46,129 bases of DNA from Candidatus Saccharimonadota bacterium (GCA_030529135.1 JAUMXO010000007.1:1-46129), one strand, 5' to 3'; numbered from the stretch's first letter, positions 18,001 to 24,997 are shown. The notes: generated by a model not told the origin, from the letters alone. Program-made: numbers and translations.

Positions 18001-18240
18001 ACTTTCATTGTAGGTCTTTTATCAGGTTTGTTCGGGATCGGTATTACTTATATCTTTATTCCTATTATTAATATAATCTTACATAGTTTTATCGGCGATA
18101 TTCCACTTAATGCCGCCTTAATGCCAATTTCGGCATTAATATTAATTGGACTCTCGATAATCCTAACCTTAATTGGTGGCTTAATACCCGCAAAAGCCGC
18201 CTCTAAAAAAGACCCGGTAGAAGCCTTGCGTAGTGAATAG
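15097..18240 (+). CDS. ABC transporter, fused ATPase and FtsX/MacB-type permease
   Basis: A 1047-aa fusion. Residues 1-225 are an ATPase with Walker A GPSGSGKT (38-45), signature LSGGQMQRVAIARA and Walker B ILLADEP. The permease part has one membrane helix (about 267-290), an unusually large extracytoplasmic domain of about 600 residues, then three helices at the end (about 905-1035) with FtsX-type sequence (ERTKEIGILRAIGASK). MacB and BceB-like machines share this arrangement and act as mechanotransmitters for antimicrobial-peptide resistance, lipoprotein or toxin export. The external domain is larger than in MacB (total about 650 aa). It follows a two-component system, as Bce-type modules do, but has its own leaderless promoter. 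It ends at a bidirectional terminator. Confidence 0.9.
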   Translation: MLELKGIVKVYTVGGVKQKVLKGLNLNFRESEFAAILGPSGSGKTTLLNIIGGLDEYNDGELKINEVSTKDFKDKDWDAYRNHRIGFVFQSYNLIPHQTILSNVRLALTLSGISKKEGLRRAKKALEDVGLKDHINKKPAQLSGGQMQRVAIARALVNNPDILLADEPTGALDSDTSLQIMELLKKIAKTKLVIMVTHNPDLARKYATRIITLKDGEITSDSNIYDGKKETILDEEAAAKKQHKTKMSFFTALSLSLNNLLTKKGRTILVAFAGSIGIIGIALIMAVSTGFQNYIDKIEHDTLTSYPLALMKESSNIAGVLLSLTGSGEPAPDDNKLHEDPIMSSALGNVTKNDLKSFRTYLDNHYNEIGKDIRLIEYEYNIDPIIYTIDATNELAKLNPNSLFSTILGSNSLMNSYSNLTSAFVQYSPENIEADMKLVAGRFPENYNEMVVFISDKNRISDFLTYSLGFHDTDKISDSIAKIMGGEDVDLEEEPLTLEYDDILNAKLRLILPADIYKYNEKYEVYEDMSEDIPYMKSVYDTKSEELKIVGIVTPDNSFGMGSGILYLPSLITHIIEKSENSEIVKRQLSNPTLDVFSNTKFGDETNDFNFEFSDLVSVDSAALSKAFGVNIDQNAVNAKTQEYVSEISQDITADISPAKDTFTKKFEDLASKLYDEIAGLDGTGTFKNSEVENIINGFIQKQSFADLTDQYLIPEENFSDTYKGLLTGFLHAYAKAYVTIHTGSTDIGMEKFLYNGTLSKYLEITEIATAFEKLSINATEIVMKKEILTKIGGLSSYLTSSFANAFHVDESAIIGAFKLNFTEEELSRVVQAMFTKKQSTLSTNLALMGYQPLDDPKEMAFYFSSFDGKTRFMKFLDDYNENMKSLKQDDKVVDYTDTTGILMSSVKTIVDAVSYVLIAFVSISLVVSSIMIGIITYISVYERTKEIGILRAIGASKHNISSIFNAETFIVGLLSGLFGIGITYIFIPIINIILHSFIGDIPLNAALMPISALILIGLSIILTLIGGLIPAKAASKKDPVEALRSE

Positions 18241-18245
18241 GCGTC

Positions 18246-18275
18246 AAAAATGACCGCATGATGCGGCCATTTTTT
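18246..18275. terminator. Bidirectional rho-independent terminator
   Basis: A near-perfect palindrome AAAAATGACCGCA / TGCGGCCATTTTT with loop TGA, one A-C mismatch, T-runs on both strands. It serves the convergent ABC transporter and diguanylate cyclase genes. Confidence 0.9.
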
Positions 18276-18288
18276 AAAGCGAATTCAT

Positions 18289-19341
18289 CTATCTTCTTGT
18301 GCGATTTTTGTAGTACTCTTTTTTACTCTTGTACATATTTGCTTCAGCCGTCTTGACTAAACTATCTATCGAAAGGTAATGTACACTTGCTTGTTCAATG
18401 CCTATCGCTATATGGTAGCCTTCGTTTTCGATATTGGTGATCATTTCATCTATATCTCCCTTAATATCTGCTTCATTTACGTCTGGGATAAAGACGATAA
18501 ATTCATCGCCACCCACACGAAAGCTCAACTCTTCGCCAAAAAACATTTTAATTTGGCCTGCAATAAAACGAAGCATTTCGTCACCACTTGCATGACCTTT
18601 ATCGTTATTTAGCTCATGCAGGCCATTCACGTCTATATATATGCACGTGAGTGTACGAATAGCGCGTTCCGGGATTTCGCCTAAATCTAGCTCATAGGAA
18701 TTGCGGTTGTTCATTTGCGTGAGTTGGTCAAATCGACTGACTTCTTGAAGTTTATACTCCAAAATATAGCTATGAACTCTGATTTGATTGACCAGCATCC
18801 CACTGATGAGCCCTAAGAACCCAAAAACGATTGCATCAATCACGTCATTTTGTAGCACTGCTCCACTTTTATTTTTAAAACAGAGGTAGATAAAAATAGC
18901 GATGTAGATGCCTGTAGTAGCAATTGAATAGATCGGTCTATCAACAAACAGTATTGGCAAAAAAACTAACATTACGATGAATGTGACCGTTTTTTCTCCA
19001 GGATCCGTGATGGCGCCGATCAATATGCCATATGAATAAAAAACAAAGTATGAGATATGGACCAGTGGCATCACAATCCATTCATGTTTTTTAGCATATG
19101 ATAATGAATACGCCATGATGAACGCTGACATCGCGCCACCTATTGCATAGACACTACGGTTTGACGCCACACCCTCAACAAAAAACGTGATGAAAAACAT
19201 TACTACTATTAAAATTGTGGCGCAAGTAGAAACTAACGCAGTGGTTACTTGGTTAACATGTCTAATTTGTGGCGTTGCTAACTTATAACTAATCTGGTCA
19301 TTTCCCATGTATAATAGGAACTTCTTAATTTTTTCTAGCAT
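18289..19341 (-). CDS. Membrane-bound GGDEF diguanylate cyclase
   Basis: A 350-aa protein with about six membrane helices in residues 32-185 and a C-terminal GGDEF domain (about 200-345). The active-site loop is RVGGDEF (275-281) and the Mg-binding strand is CIYIDVNGLHELN. Both look intact, so it should make cyclic di-GMP. The product-inhibition I-site (RxxD five residues before GGDEF) is absent; the sequence there is FGEE. No EAL or PilZ protein is visible in the window. The start at 19341 is fixed by GGGGGGTG on the minus strand six bases upstream; a longer frame to 19395 lacks a site. A cyclic di-GMP enzyme is notable for such a reduced genome. Confidence 0.9.
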   Translation of the reverse strand: MLEKIKKFLLYMGNDQISYKLATPQIRHVNQVTTALVSTCATILIVVMFFITFFVEGVASNRSVYAIGGAMSAFIMAYSLSYAKKHEWIVMPLVHISYFVFYSYGILIGAITDPGEKTVTFIVMLVFLPILFVDRPIYSIATTGIYIAIFIYLCFKNKSGAVLQNDVIDAIVFGFLGLISGMLVNQIRVHSYILEYKLQEVSRFDQLTQMNNRNSYELDLGEIPERAIRTLTCIYIDVNGLHELNNDKGHASGDEMLRFIAGQIKMFFGEELSFRVGGDEFIVFIPDVNEADIKGDIDEMITNIENEGYHIAIGIEQASVHYLSIDSLVKTAEANMYKSKKEYYKNRTRR

Positions 19342-19424
19342 AAAAAACACCCCCCTATTCTGCTTAGATAAATTCGCTTTTAATTTGCTATCCACTTGTT
19401 GGATATTTTATATTTATATCATAA

Positions 19425-19622
19425 AAATACGAAAAATGCAATGTATATTGGCATGAGAAATATAGATATAGTTTCGCTCTATCTGAACGTTGCCGCGGTG
19501 TATTCAAATTTTATTTTCTGGTGTTTTTACAAAACAAAAAATGGCTGAGCAAAATTAAGCAGGCATTAACAATTTATAAAGAAGATATTAAACAAAAGCT
19601 CAACAATTTCAAACTTGAATAG
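19425..19622 (+). pseudogene. Possible gene remnant, 65 open codons without a start
   Basis: The 234-base gap between two minus-strand genes contains a plus-strand frame open from a TAA at 19422 to a TAG at 19620-19622. It reads as a basic, lysine-rich C-terminal-like stretch, with NKKWLSKIKQ and YKEDIKQKLNNFKLE near the end. It has no ATG and no credible GTG/TTG start with a ribosome-binding site. It may be a decayed fragment or chance in A+T-rich DNA. No family is recognised. Confidence 0.2.
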
Positions 19623-19629
19623 AGTATTT

Positions 19630-20007
19630 TTATACTTTTAATTCATCTACGGCAAAGAGCATACAAACATCACCAGTACTAGCCTTAGTCCAATAATGTT
19701 TGTCATCAATATATCCATCGGCCTTTTTCTTTGCATCTTCTTTGTAAGAAAATACTTTAACTGCACGAAAAGATGCTTGGCTATATGGAAAACCGTCATC
19801 AAATTCAAAGTCATACGGCATTTCAAACTCTTCATAGCCACCTAGATAATCTGCGGCAAGAAGAACGTATTTTGCACCATCCTTATCGGAAAAGATGTAA
19901 ATCATGGAGTCTGGGGTTATTTGCTTTGCGTCATCATAAAGAACTCCTTCAATGCCATAGGAATTAAGAATCTCAGCCAATTCTTCTTGTTCGATTTTAT
20001 TCATCAT
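19630..20007 (-). CDS. Hypothetical acidic cytoplasmic protein
   Basis: A 125-aa protein of no family I recognise. It is acidic and aromatic-rich, with no membrane segment or signal. A central hydrophobic strand YVLLAADYLGG and a Tyr/Phe/Asp-rich stretch (FEMPYDFEFDDGFPYS) stand out. The length and alternating pattern suggest a small alpha/beta protein. It starts with two consecutive ATG codons (20007 and 20004), the first 8 bases after a TATAAT, with no Shine-Dalgarno sequence. It is separated from the upstream minus-strand gene by a terminator, so it is a single-gene transcript. Confidence 0.72.
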   Translation of the reverse strand: MMNKIEQEELAEILNSYGIEGVLYDDAKQITPDSMIYIFSDKDGAKYVLLAADYLGGYEEFEMPYDFEFDDGFPYSQASFRAVKVFSYKEDAKKKADGYIDDKHYWTKASTGDVCMLFAVDELKV

Positions 20008-20014
20008 ATCTATT

Positions 20015-20023
20015 ATTATACCA
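20015..20023 (-). promoter_or_regulatory. Extended -10 promoter, putative leaderless start
   Basis: Minus strand TGG and TATAAT (20020 to 20015). ATG at 20007 is 8 bases from the last T. Confidence 0.66.
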
Positions 20024-20036
20024 TTTCAACAATGAA

Positions 20037-20062
20037 AAGACCAGCCGAAAGCGACTGGTCTT
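20037..20062 (-). terminator. Rho-independent terminator
   Basis: Stem AAGACCAG / CTGGTCTT (8 bp) with a 10-base loop and a short T-run on the minus strand, 23 bases after the coiled-coil gene. Confidence 0.75.
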
Positions 20063-20084
20063 AATAAAAGTGCTTTAGAACAAG

Positions 20085-21248
20085 TTAGATTTTAGTATGA
20101 TCGTCTTTTGACTCGTCAATCAGGTATTGCCCCTGATTTTTATCCTGCCACTGGTCACGCATATAAATCGTGCTTCCATCGCGATCAAGAACAACATGTC
20201 CATGGCCAACACCATCGCCATAATTGCCGGAGTCGGTAAAGAAAATATCCGTTCTTCCGTCTTTACGATGGCGAATCTTTGCTGGTCTGCCATCAAACAT
20301 ATCAGTGCCGACAGCAAGCGTTTTGCAAGTATTCGTACCGTCATCAGTAAAATTCTGATGTCCATGCTCGGCGAATGCGTCACGATCATAGGTTTTGTTG
20401 CCAAACTGATCAAGCGTAGTATGGCCATGGCCTAAACCATCACCTTTGCCAAGGCCACCATGATAAACCTGAGTCGTACCATCGGCTTTTTTGACGATTT
20501 TTGCATCATTACGCTCGGACCAGCGAACGCCGGCTTTATCAAGGGTTCTTTCGCGTTCGCGTTTATTGGCTGATTTAACTTCTTCGAGTTTCCTTTGGAA
20601 CTCCTCTTTGAGATGAGTATGCTCGGCTTGCAGGGAGTCAAATGCATCTTTGAGGCGATCGCGCTCGGCTTTAAGACGTTTAAACTCCGCTTGAGCAGAT
20701 TCGTGACGAGATTTAGCTCTCTCAAAGACTTCTTTTGCTCTGTGAAAAGCAGAAGAATCGGTTTTTGGAGCGCGCCATTCGGCATCCTGTCTGGCAGATT
20801 TTACCTCTTGACAAAGTCTGCTAGCCTCTTCATTGATGCTGTCACGACGATCTTTGTGATCATGTCCTTGAGAAGACCAATACGGAGCCTCGGACTTGTC
20901 ACCAAATTCATAGCAACTGCTTGCCTGCTCGAAACAATCAATCATTTGCTGATGTTCGGAGTCAGCTTCGGCGCGAAGACGTTCAATTTCGTAATTGTTC
21001 TGATCACGGATTCTTCCGTATTCATCCCATACTTCGCGGTAGTTTTCGCTAGCCCTCTGCATTTCCTCCCATTCACGATTCATTTCTTCTTTTGCGCTAA
21101 CTCTTTCTCCCCAAGCAGTCTGCATAGCGTCATGAGCTTCATTGCAACGATCTCTAGCATCTGCGTAGCGTTGGAATGCAGCCTGTTTGCGCTGGAAAGC
21201 GTCTTGCTCTCTGGACTTCAAAGAGTCCAACTCGTAGTTTCTGGACAT
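20085..21248 (-). CDS. Coiled-coil protein with two C-terminal GHGH/YxRD repeats
   Basis: A 387-aa protein with no signal peptide, not recognised. Residues 1-235 are almost entirely charged heptad-like helix (Glu, Arg, Lys, Ala), interrupted near 110-135 by a Cys/Gly/Tyr-containing turn. The C-terminal part carries two related units of about 35 residues (256-290 and 330-365). Each reads DGxT, then GDGxGHGHxxLD, then YxRD. The His-rich turn might bind metal or form a small beta-sheet module. The arrangement suggests a cytoplasmic scaffold or filament with a compact head, but no function can be given. It has its own extended -10 promoter and a leader of about 60 bases with a small hairpin (21287-21304). 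Confidence 0.72.
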   Translation of the reverse strand: MSRNYELDSLKSREQDAFQRKQAAFQRYADARDRCNEAHDAMQTAWGERVSAKEEMNREWEEMQRASENYREVWDEYGRIRDQNNYEIERLRAEADSEHQQMIDCFEQASSCYEFGDKSEAPYWSSQGHDHKDRRDSINEEASRLCQEVKSARQDAEWRAPKTDSSAFHRAKEVFERAKSRHESAQAEFKRLKAERDRLKDAFDSLQAEHTHLKEEFQRKLEEVKSANKRERERTLDKAGVRWSERNDAKIVKKADGTTQVYHGGLGKGDGLGHGHTTLDQFGNKTYDRDAFAEHGHQNFTDDGTNTCKTLAVGTDMFDGRPAKIRHRKDGRTDIFFTDSGNYGDGVGHGHVVLDRDGSTIYMRDQWQDKNQGQYLIDESKDDHTKI

Positions 21249-21315
21249 ACATAGCCACCAACCTTTCTAAATAGATATAAAAATACAAGCCATAGTATAT
21301 GGCTCACCTAGATAT

Positions 21316-21324
21316 ATTATAGCA
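21316..21324 (-). promoter_or_regulatory. Extended -10 promoter of the coiled-coil gene
   Basis: Minus strand TGC and TATAAT (21321 to 21316). The predicted leader contains a 6-bp hairpin AGCCAT/ATGGCT (21287-21304) and GAAAGGTTGG before ATG 21248. Confidence 0.6.
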
Positions 21325-21380
21325 GATTTACGTAATTTCAGCAACAAAAAACAATAGGTCTAGCCTATTGCGATTGTGCT

Positions 21381-21455
21381 TGGCTGGGGTGGTAGGACTC
21401 GAACCCACGAATGACGGGACCAGAACCCGTTGCCTTACCACTTGGCGACACCCCA
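21381..21455 (-). tRNA. tRNA-Gln (anticodon CTG)
   Basis: A complete cloverleaf on the minus strand, 75 bases with an encoded CCA (TGG at 21381-21383). Acceptor TGGGGTG pairs with CACCCCA, discriminator G. The anticodon stem ACGGG/CCCGT encloses TTCTGGT (anticodon CTG). The T-loop is TTCGAGT. Confidence 0.96.
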
Positions 21456-21505
21456 GCGTATATGTTTCTCTGGTATTTTATATTTTACCATATTTATCTA
21501 AAAAA

Positions 21506-21514
21506 TGCTATAAT
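21506..21514 (+). promoter_or_regulatory. Extended -10 promoter, putative leaderless start
   Basis: TG 21506-21507 and TATAAT 21509-21514. ATG at 21521 is 7 bases from the last T. Confidence 0.72.
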
Positions 21515-21520
21515 GAAGTT

Positions 21521-22480
21521 ATGGCTAGAAAGAAAATTTTTACCAAAGAGCAACTCGAGACTTTGTCTGCTAACGAAATCAATCAAAAAATTATTTACGA
21601 AAATTATTCCTTACTTCGTACGCTCGGAGCAGAAGATTTAAGAAAAGAAATGGTTCCCGTAGGAAAAGCCTGTAAAACGGTAGTCGAATATTTTGTCCTT
21701 TCTACAGGACCAAAGAACAATTACGAGAAACATTCTAAAAACGCTCGAAAAAAGCTTGTAAAAGTTTTGTCTAAGATTGCGCCTGGAGAATATAAAGGTT
21801 TTCCTAAGGATACTAGAAATGGGTTAGTAGTTGGTTTTAACCATCCATCGCTTGGGGAGATTGGCCGAATTATGATGATGAAGATAGACGTAATGGGAGA
21901 TTCCACGATGCTTTTTCCAGTAAATCTTCCATGGTATGAAGCTCTAGCTCCTTTTTACGACAAAATTAAAATGCTTGGTATTATTATTACCCCCACCATT
22001 ACGCCCGCCACTTGGAAAAAAATGAAACTAAAAAAGGGCACTCTTCTTTATGAAGCTGGTAATCGTCTAAAACATGAATTTAAGGATATGTACACTAACC
22101 TTTCTCATGAGGTTATTAAAAATGGTGGGGTAATCTTCGTAGCGCCTTCTGCTACAAGGCAGGAAAAAGTCTTCAAGAATAAAGCTGTATATGATGGTAC
22201 CGAGCCGATCATTCCTACAATGTCGGTATTGGCGCTTAGATTATATAAAGACCCCGAGATGAATTGCGATTTTTTGCCAATGGCGGTTTTGCCACCAGAG
22301 AATTACAAACGTGGACTGAATATGCGCAAAAAATACAAACTGATCCCTGGAGAACCGATGACTGCAGAATATATTAGAAAAAAATATTTTGGTGACAAAA
22401 CCCCTGAAAAACTAGAGGGGTTTGATTATGAATTTCATCGTCGCATCGCTGATCAGTTGCCAAAGTCTTTCTGGTTCTAA
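21521..22480 (+). CDS. PlsC-like acyltransferase-fold protein
   Basis: A 319-aa protein. The core (about 105-290) resembles glycerophosphate acyltransferases. VVGFNHPSLGE (about 112-122) sits where the HxxxxD catalytic motif is expected, but the acid is Glu rather than Asp. GGVIFVAPSATRQ (about 205-217) replaces the usual FPEGTRS block. A hydrophobic IIPTMSVLALRLY strand and a C-terminal basic segment follow. No clear membrane helix is present. The N-terminal 100 residues are unassigned. If it is an acyltransferase it could acylate scavenged lipids, in keeping with the acyl-CoA synthetase at 39-40.7 kb. The substituted motifs make activity uncertain. The leaderless ATG 21521 is chosen; an open frame upstream runs through the tRNA gene and is not coding. 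Confidence 0.6.
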   Translation: MARKKIFTKEQLETLSANEINQKIIYENYSLLRTLGAEDLRKEMVPVGKACKTVVEYFVLSTGPKNNYEKHSKNARKKLVKVLSKIAPGEYKGFPKDTRNGLVVGFNHPSLGEIGRIMMMKIDVMGDSTMLFPVNLPWYEALAPFYDKIKMLGIIITPTITPATWKKMKLKKGTLLYEAGNRLKHEFKDMYTNLSHEVIKNGGVIFVAPSATRQEKVFKNKAVYDGTEPIIPTMSVLALRLYKDPEMNCDFLPMAVLPPENYKRGLNMRKKYKLIPGEPMTAEYIRKKYFGDKTPEKLEGFDYEFHRRIADQLPKSFWF

Positions 22481-22487
22481 AAACTTA

Positions 22488-22496
22488 TGATATAAT
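22488..22496 (+). promoter_or_regulatory. Extended -10 promoter, putative leaderless start
   Basis: TG 22488-22489 and TATAAT 22491-22496. ATG at 22504 is 8 bases from the last T. Confidence 0.7.
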
Positions 22497-22503
22497 CATA
22501 AGC

Positions 22504-24252
22504 ATGAATGATGAAGTAGATGGGTATTTTTATCATCCCTTAGATAATATCGAAGATACAGAAATTTTCGAAACTGCAATAGACAGAAAGGTTTTCAGCC
22601 ACAGACTTTCGCCTGAACGTCCTTATACCTATTGGACACTTGAACTATATGATCAAGATAACGGTATTCGTGGTGGCGGTGGCCTCGGAGTGCTTGCAGC
22701 CGACACTAGGCGCGTAGCAGAGCAGGTAGATGTGCCGTTTGTACTGATCACACCTTTTTACCCTTCCGAAACTCATCAGAAATGGGAGGATGGCAAAATT
22801 GTCGACGAGCATACTCCAGTAGATTATAGCGCTTTTGGTTTTAACTTTGTGGATAACGTATATATAAAATGTTGCGGAAATTTATGTAAATTGGACGTTA
22901 TTGAGAAAAAATTTGAATCTACAAGAATTTTAGCGGTGACTGAGCCTAATTTTGGTGAACTTTATTCCGGTCTTTCTGGTTCTGACCATCGTTTATATCA
23001 GGAAGTATCGTTAGGGTTTGGCGGCTACCAGGCATTAAAATTACTAGGCGTAAAACCAGCAATTATGCAGCTAAATGAGGTGGCGACATTTTTCGCTGCA
23101 TTAGTAAGACTAGACGAGCTTGCCTCAAATGGAATGGATTTTTATGAAGCCGTAGTATACACTCGTAAGCATACTCTATATACCAACCACACTCTGGTGC
23201 AAGCTGCGGAAGCCGAATTTTCCTATGAACAATTTGAGAGATTTGTATTCCCAAATCTGAAGTCGAAAGCGGTACGAAAATGGCTTCATGATAAATTCAT
23301 AGACGGCAAAATAAAACTATCTAGTGTGACAATTGAAATCGCCGAGCTTAGGAGTGGCGTTTCAAAGCTTCATGCAAGAGTAGCCAACTATCATGATATC
23401 GCGGGAGAACGGGTAAAATTTAAGGCTATTACTAACGGAATTGATATGAGAAAATGGGTCTTGCCGGAAATAATGAAATTTTATCACGATGACGAAATAC
23501 TAGACGAATTTGACATACCCACCTCTACTTTCTCGGAAAAATTAAAGGCGCTTTCATCTGACGAAATTTTGAGTTTTAAAGAGATTGGGCGAGCAATCCT
23601 AAATAAGACTTTGTCGAATCGCCCAGATCAAAATGGTGAAATTTTACAATTTAACCCGACGGATTTAATATTTGATTTTAAACGTAGATTTGTGGATTAT
23701 AAGCGTCCGAATTTACCATTTAAAGATCCTGTTCGGCTGAGAGCTGTACTAGAGCCTTATAATGCTCATTATATTTTGACAGGCCGAGTTCATACTGGCG
23801 ACGAAAGGATGGCGACAATCCTCTCGGAAGTATTAGAAACTGTATCAAAAGATGATTATTTGAATTCTCATGTGCATTATATTGCAGATTATGACGAGAA
23901 GCTTGCTTACGCTTTATCTGTTGGCTCTAATGTTGCTATTAATGTCCCAATTGTTGGTCTAGAAGCTTGTGGCACTTCTTGGGAGAAAGATGTAGCTAAT
24001 CTCAACTTGCTTATTTCTACTCATGATGGTGGCGTAGCGGATGGCTCGATGAATAGTTATCTAAACGTTTATGGCGCAAATGAAGACGAAGAGAGGGAAG
24101 AGCTCTATCGACGCATGGAAGAGGCTGCTAGCGCTTGGCAAAATGGCTTTGATTTAGAAGTGTTAATTCAAAAACAGCTACAAGAATTCTTGCCTGTAAT
24201 ATCTGGCACTAGAATGCTCAATGACTATCTAAATTACCTCTTGCCAGAATAA
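22504..24252 (+). CDS. Alpha-glucan phosphorylase (GT35 family, short form)
   Basis: A 582-aa cytoplasmic enzyme predicted to cleave alpha-1,4-glucans with phosphate to give glucose 1-phosphate, using pyridoxal phosphate. The glycogen phosphorylase landmarks are present in variant form. GGGLGVLAAD lies at about 57-66. MQLNEVATFFAAL matches the usual HLNEGH region. ITNGIDMRKWVLP matches the TNGVxxxxW region. GLEACGTSWEK (about 485-495) contains the PLP-binding lysine, followed by STHDGGVADG. Classical enzymes are about 800 aa; this is the short alpha-glucan phosphorylase type. The Trp-Glu insertion in place of Gly-Met before the lysine is unusual. With cytoplasmic GH97 at 2.6-4.6 kb it suggests alpha-glucan use. 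It is leaderless. Confidence 0.83.
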   Translation: MNDEVDGYFYHPLDNIEDTEIFETAIDRKVFSHRLSPERPYTYWTLELYDQDNGIRGGGGLGVLAADTRRVAEQVDVPFVLITPFYPSETHQKWEDGKIVDEHTPVDYSAFGFNFVDNVYIKCCGNLCKLDVIEKKFESTRILAVTEPNFGELYSGLSGSDHRLYQEVSLGFGGYQALKLLGVKPAIMQLNEVATFFAALVRLDELASNGMDFYEAVVYTRKHTLYTNHTLVQAAEAEFSYEQFERFVFPNLKSKAVRKWLHDKFIDGKIKLSSVTIEIAELRSGVSKLHARVANYHDIAGERVKFKAITNGIDMRKWVLPEIMKFYHDDEILDEFDIPTSTFSEKLKALSSDEILSFKEIGRAILNKTLSNRPDQNGEILQFNPTDLIFDFKRRFVDYKRPNLPFKDPVRLRAVLEPYNAHYILTGRVHTGDERMATILSEVLETVSKDDYLNSHVHYIADYDEKLAYALSVGSNVAINVPIVGLEACGTSWEKDVANLNLLISTHDGGVADGSMNSYLNVYGANEDEEREELYRRMEEAASAWQNGFDLEVLIQKQLQEFLPVISGTRMLNDYLNYLLPE

Positions 24253-24260
24253 AACTTTTA

Positions 24261-24269
24261 TGATATAAT
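24261..24269 (+). promoter_or_regulatory. Extended -10 promoter with GGGGGTG ribosome-binding site
   Basis: TG 24261-24262 and TATAAT 24264-24269. The leader of about 35 bases ends with GGGGGTG (24301-24307), 4 bases before ATG 24312. Confidence 0.66.
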
Positions 24270-24311
24270 TATATAGTTACTATTGATCTAGTTTTCTCTA
24301 GGGGGTGCAAT

Positions 24312-24887
24312 ATGAAATTAAACGAAGATATAGTAAAGTATATTTTCAATGGAGTTGAATCTGAAGTTGCGCCGGGCGAAGACGGCTATATCGTTTACGG
24401 ATTTAGTTCAGTTTACCCCTATCAATTAGGCATATTTGTACCAATTGATGTGGATAAAAGTAACTATAGCGACGTCTACCCAAAAGGGTTTGAGTCATAT
24501 TTTTCCTATCTTGACTCAGATCTTTCGTATCTTTCAAGATTATTGGAGATGCAGATAGACAATCCGTTTGCCAACCTGCCTATACAATATGTATCTGGCA
24601 GAACCGTGAAGCACGAAAACAGCGACTATACAGTATTTCGATTCGATGAACTACTCAACCCGGATCAGAAAACCGAAATACTGTGCAGAATAAGAAGGGC
24701 AGATATTGGCACTACCAAAGAGCAGGCGAAAATTATTGCTTGTGAACCTTCTTTTATAGCTGAGGCTTGCGATCGAAGTGGCGAAAGGTATCTGTATTTC
24801 ATCACTTCTCTGGATAGCTTGTTTCAAAACACCAGAACACTACTTGCAGCCGCATTTAGCTTCGCGATCAGTACCAAAAAACAGTAA
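24312..24887 (+). CDS. Hypothetical protein
   Basis: A 191-aa soluble protein that I do not recognise. It has no signal peptide. The first half is acidic and tyrosine-rich (DGYIVYGFSSVYPYQLG, YFSYLDSDLSYLSRL). The second half contains a mixed charged segment with two cysteines and ends in a mildly hydrophobic helix (TLLAAAFSFAIS) that is too short to be a sure membrane anchor. It is a single-gene unit between its own extended -10 promoter and a strong terminator at 24895. The GGGGGTG ribosome-binding site is shared with other accessory genes in the window (19341 minus, 26585, 28809). The role is unknown. Confidence 0.75.
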   Translation: MKLNEDIVKYIFNGVESEVAPGEDGYIVYGFSSVYPYQLGIFVPIDVDKSNYSDVYPKGFESYFSYLDSDLSYLSRLLEMQIDNPFANLPIQYVSGRTVKHENSDYTVFRFDELLNPDQKTEILCRIRRADIGTTKEQAKIIACEPSFIAEACDRSGERYLYFITSLDSLFQNTRTLLAAAFSFAISTKKQ

Positions 24888-24894
24888 AAACTCC

Positions 24895-24923
24895 AAAAAA
24901 GCCCTCAAAATGAGGGCTTTTTC
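24895..24923 (+). terminator. Rho-independent terminator
   Basis: AAAAAGCCCTCA / TGAGGGCTTTTT with a 3-4 base loop, directly after the hypothetical gene and before the secE promoter. Confidence 0.92.
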
Positions 24924-24925
24924 CT

Positions 24926-24954
24926 TGCATTTTCTAAAATAGTGCGCTATAATA
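24926..24954 (+). promoter_or_regulatory. Two-box sigma-70-type promoter of secE-nusG
   Basis: TTGCAT (about 24926-24931), a 17-base spacer and TATAAT (about 24949-24954). No TG extension is present. This is the clearest -35/-10 pair in the window; positions may be off by one base. Confidence 0.7.
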
Positions 24955-24960
24955 TTGACA

Positions 24961-24982
24961 AGTCTGGTATCAGACTTTTTTT
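24961..24982 (+). promoter_or_regulatory. 5'-end hairpin with T-run in the secE leader
   Basis: AGTCTG / CAGACT with a GTAT loop is followed by seven Ts, beginning at about the predicted transcription start and ending before GCAAAGGAG. It has the form of a mini-terminator or attenuator, or a 5' stabilising hairpin. Confidence 0.5.
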
Positions 24983-24997
24983 AAGCAAAGGAGATAA

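Noticed and set aside
20127-21254. Open frames of 102-219 codons on the plus strand opposite the coiled-coil gene
   Set aside because: They are shadows of the biased codon composition of the charged coiled coil; no ribosome-binding site or family signal was seen.
21368-21520. Upstream in-frame extension of the acyltransferase-like gene
   Set aside because: It runs through the tRNA-Gln gene and the -10 box. The leaderless ATG at 21521 is the consistent start.
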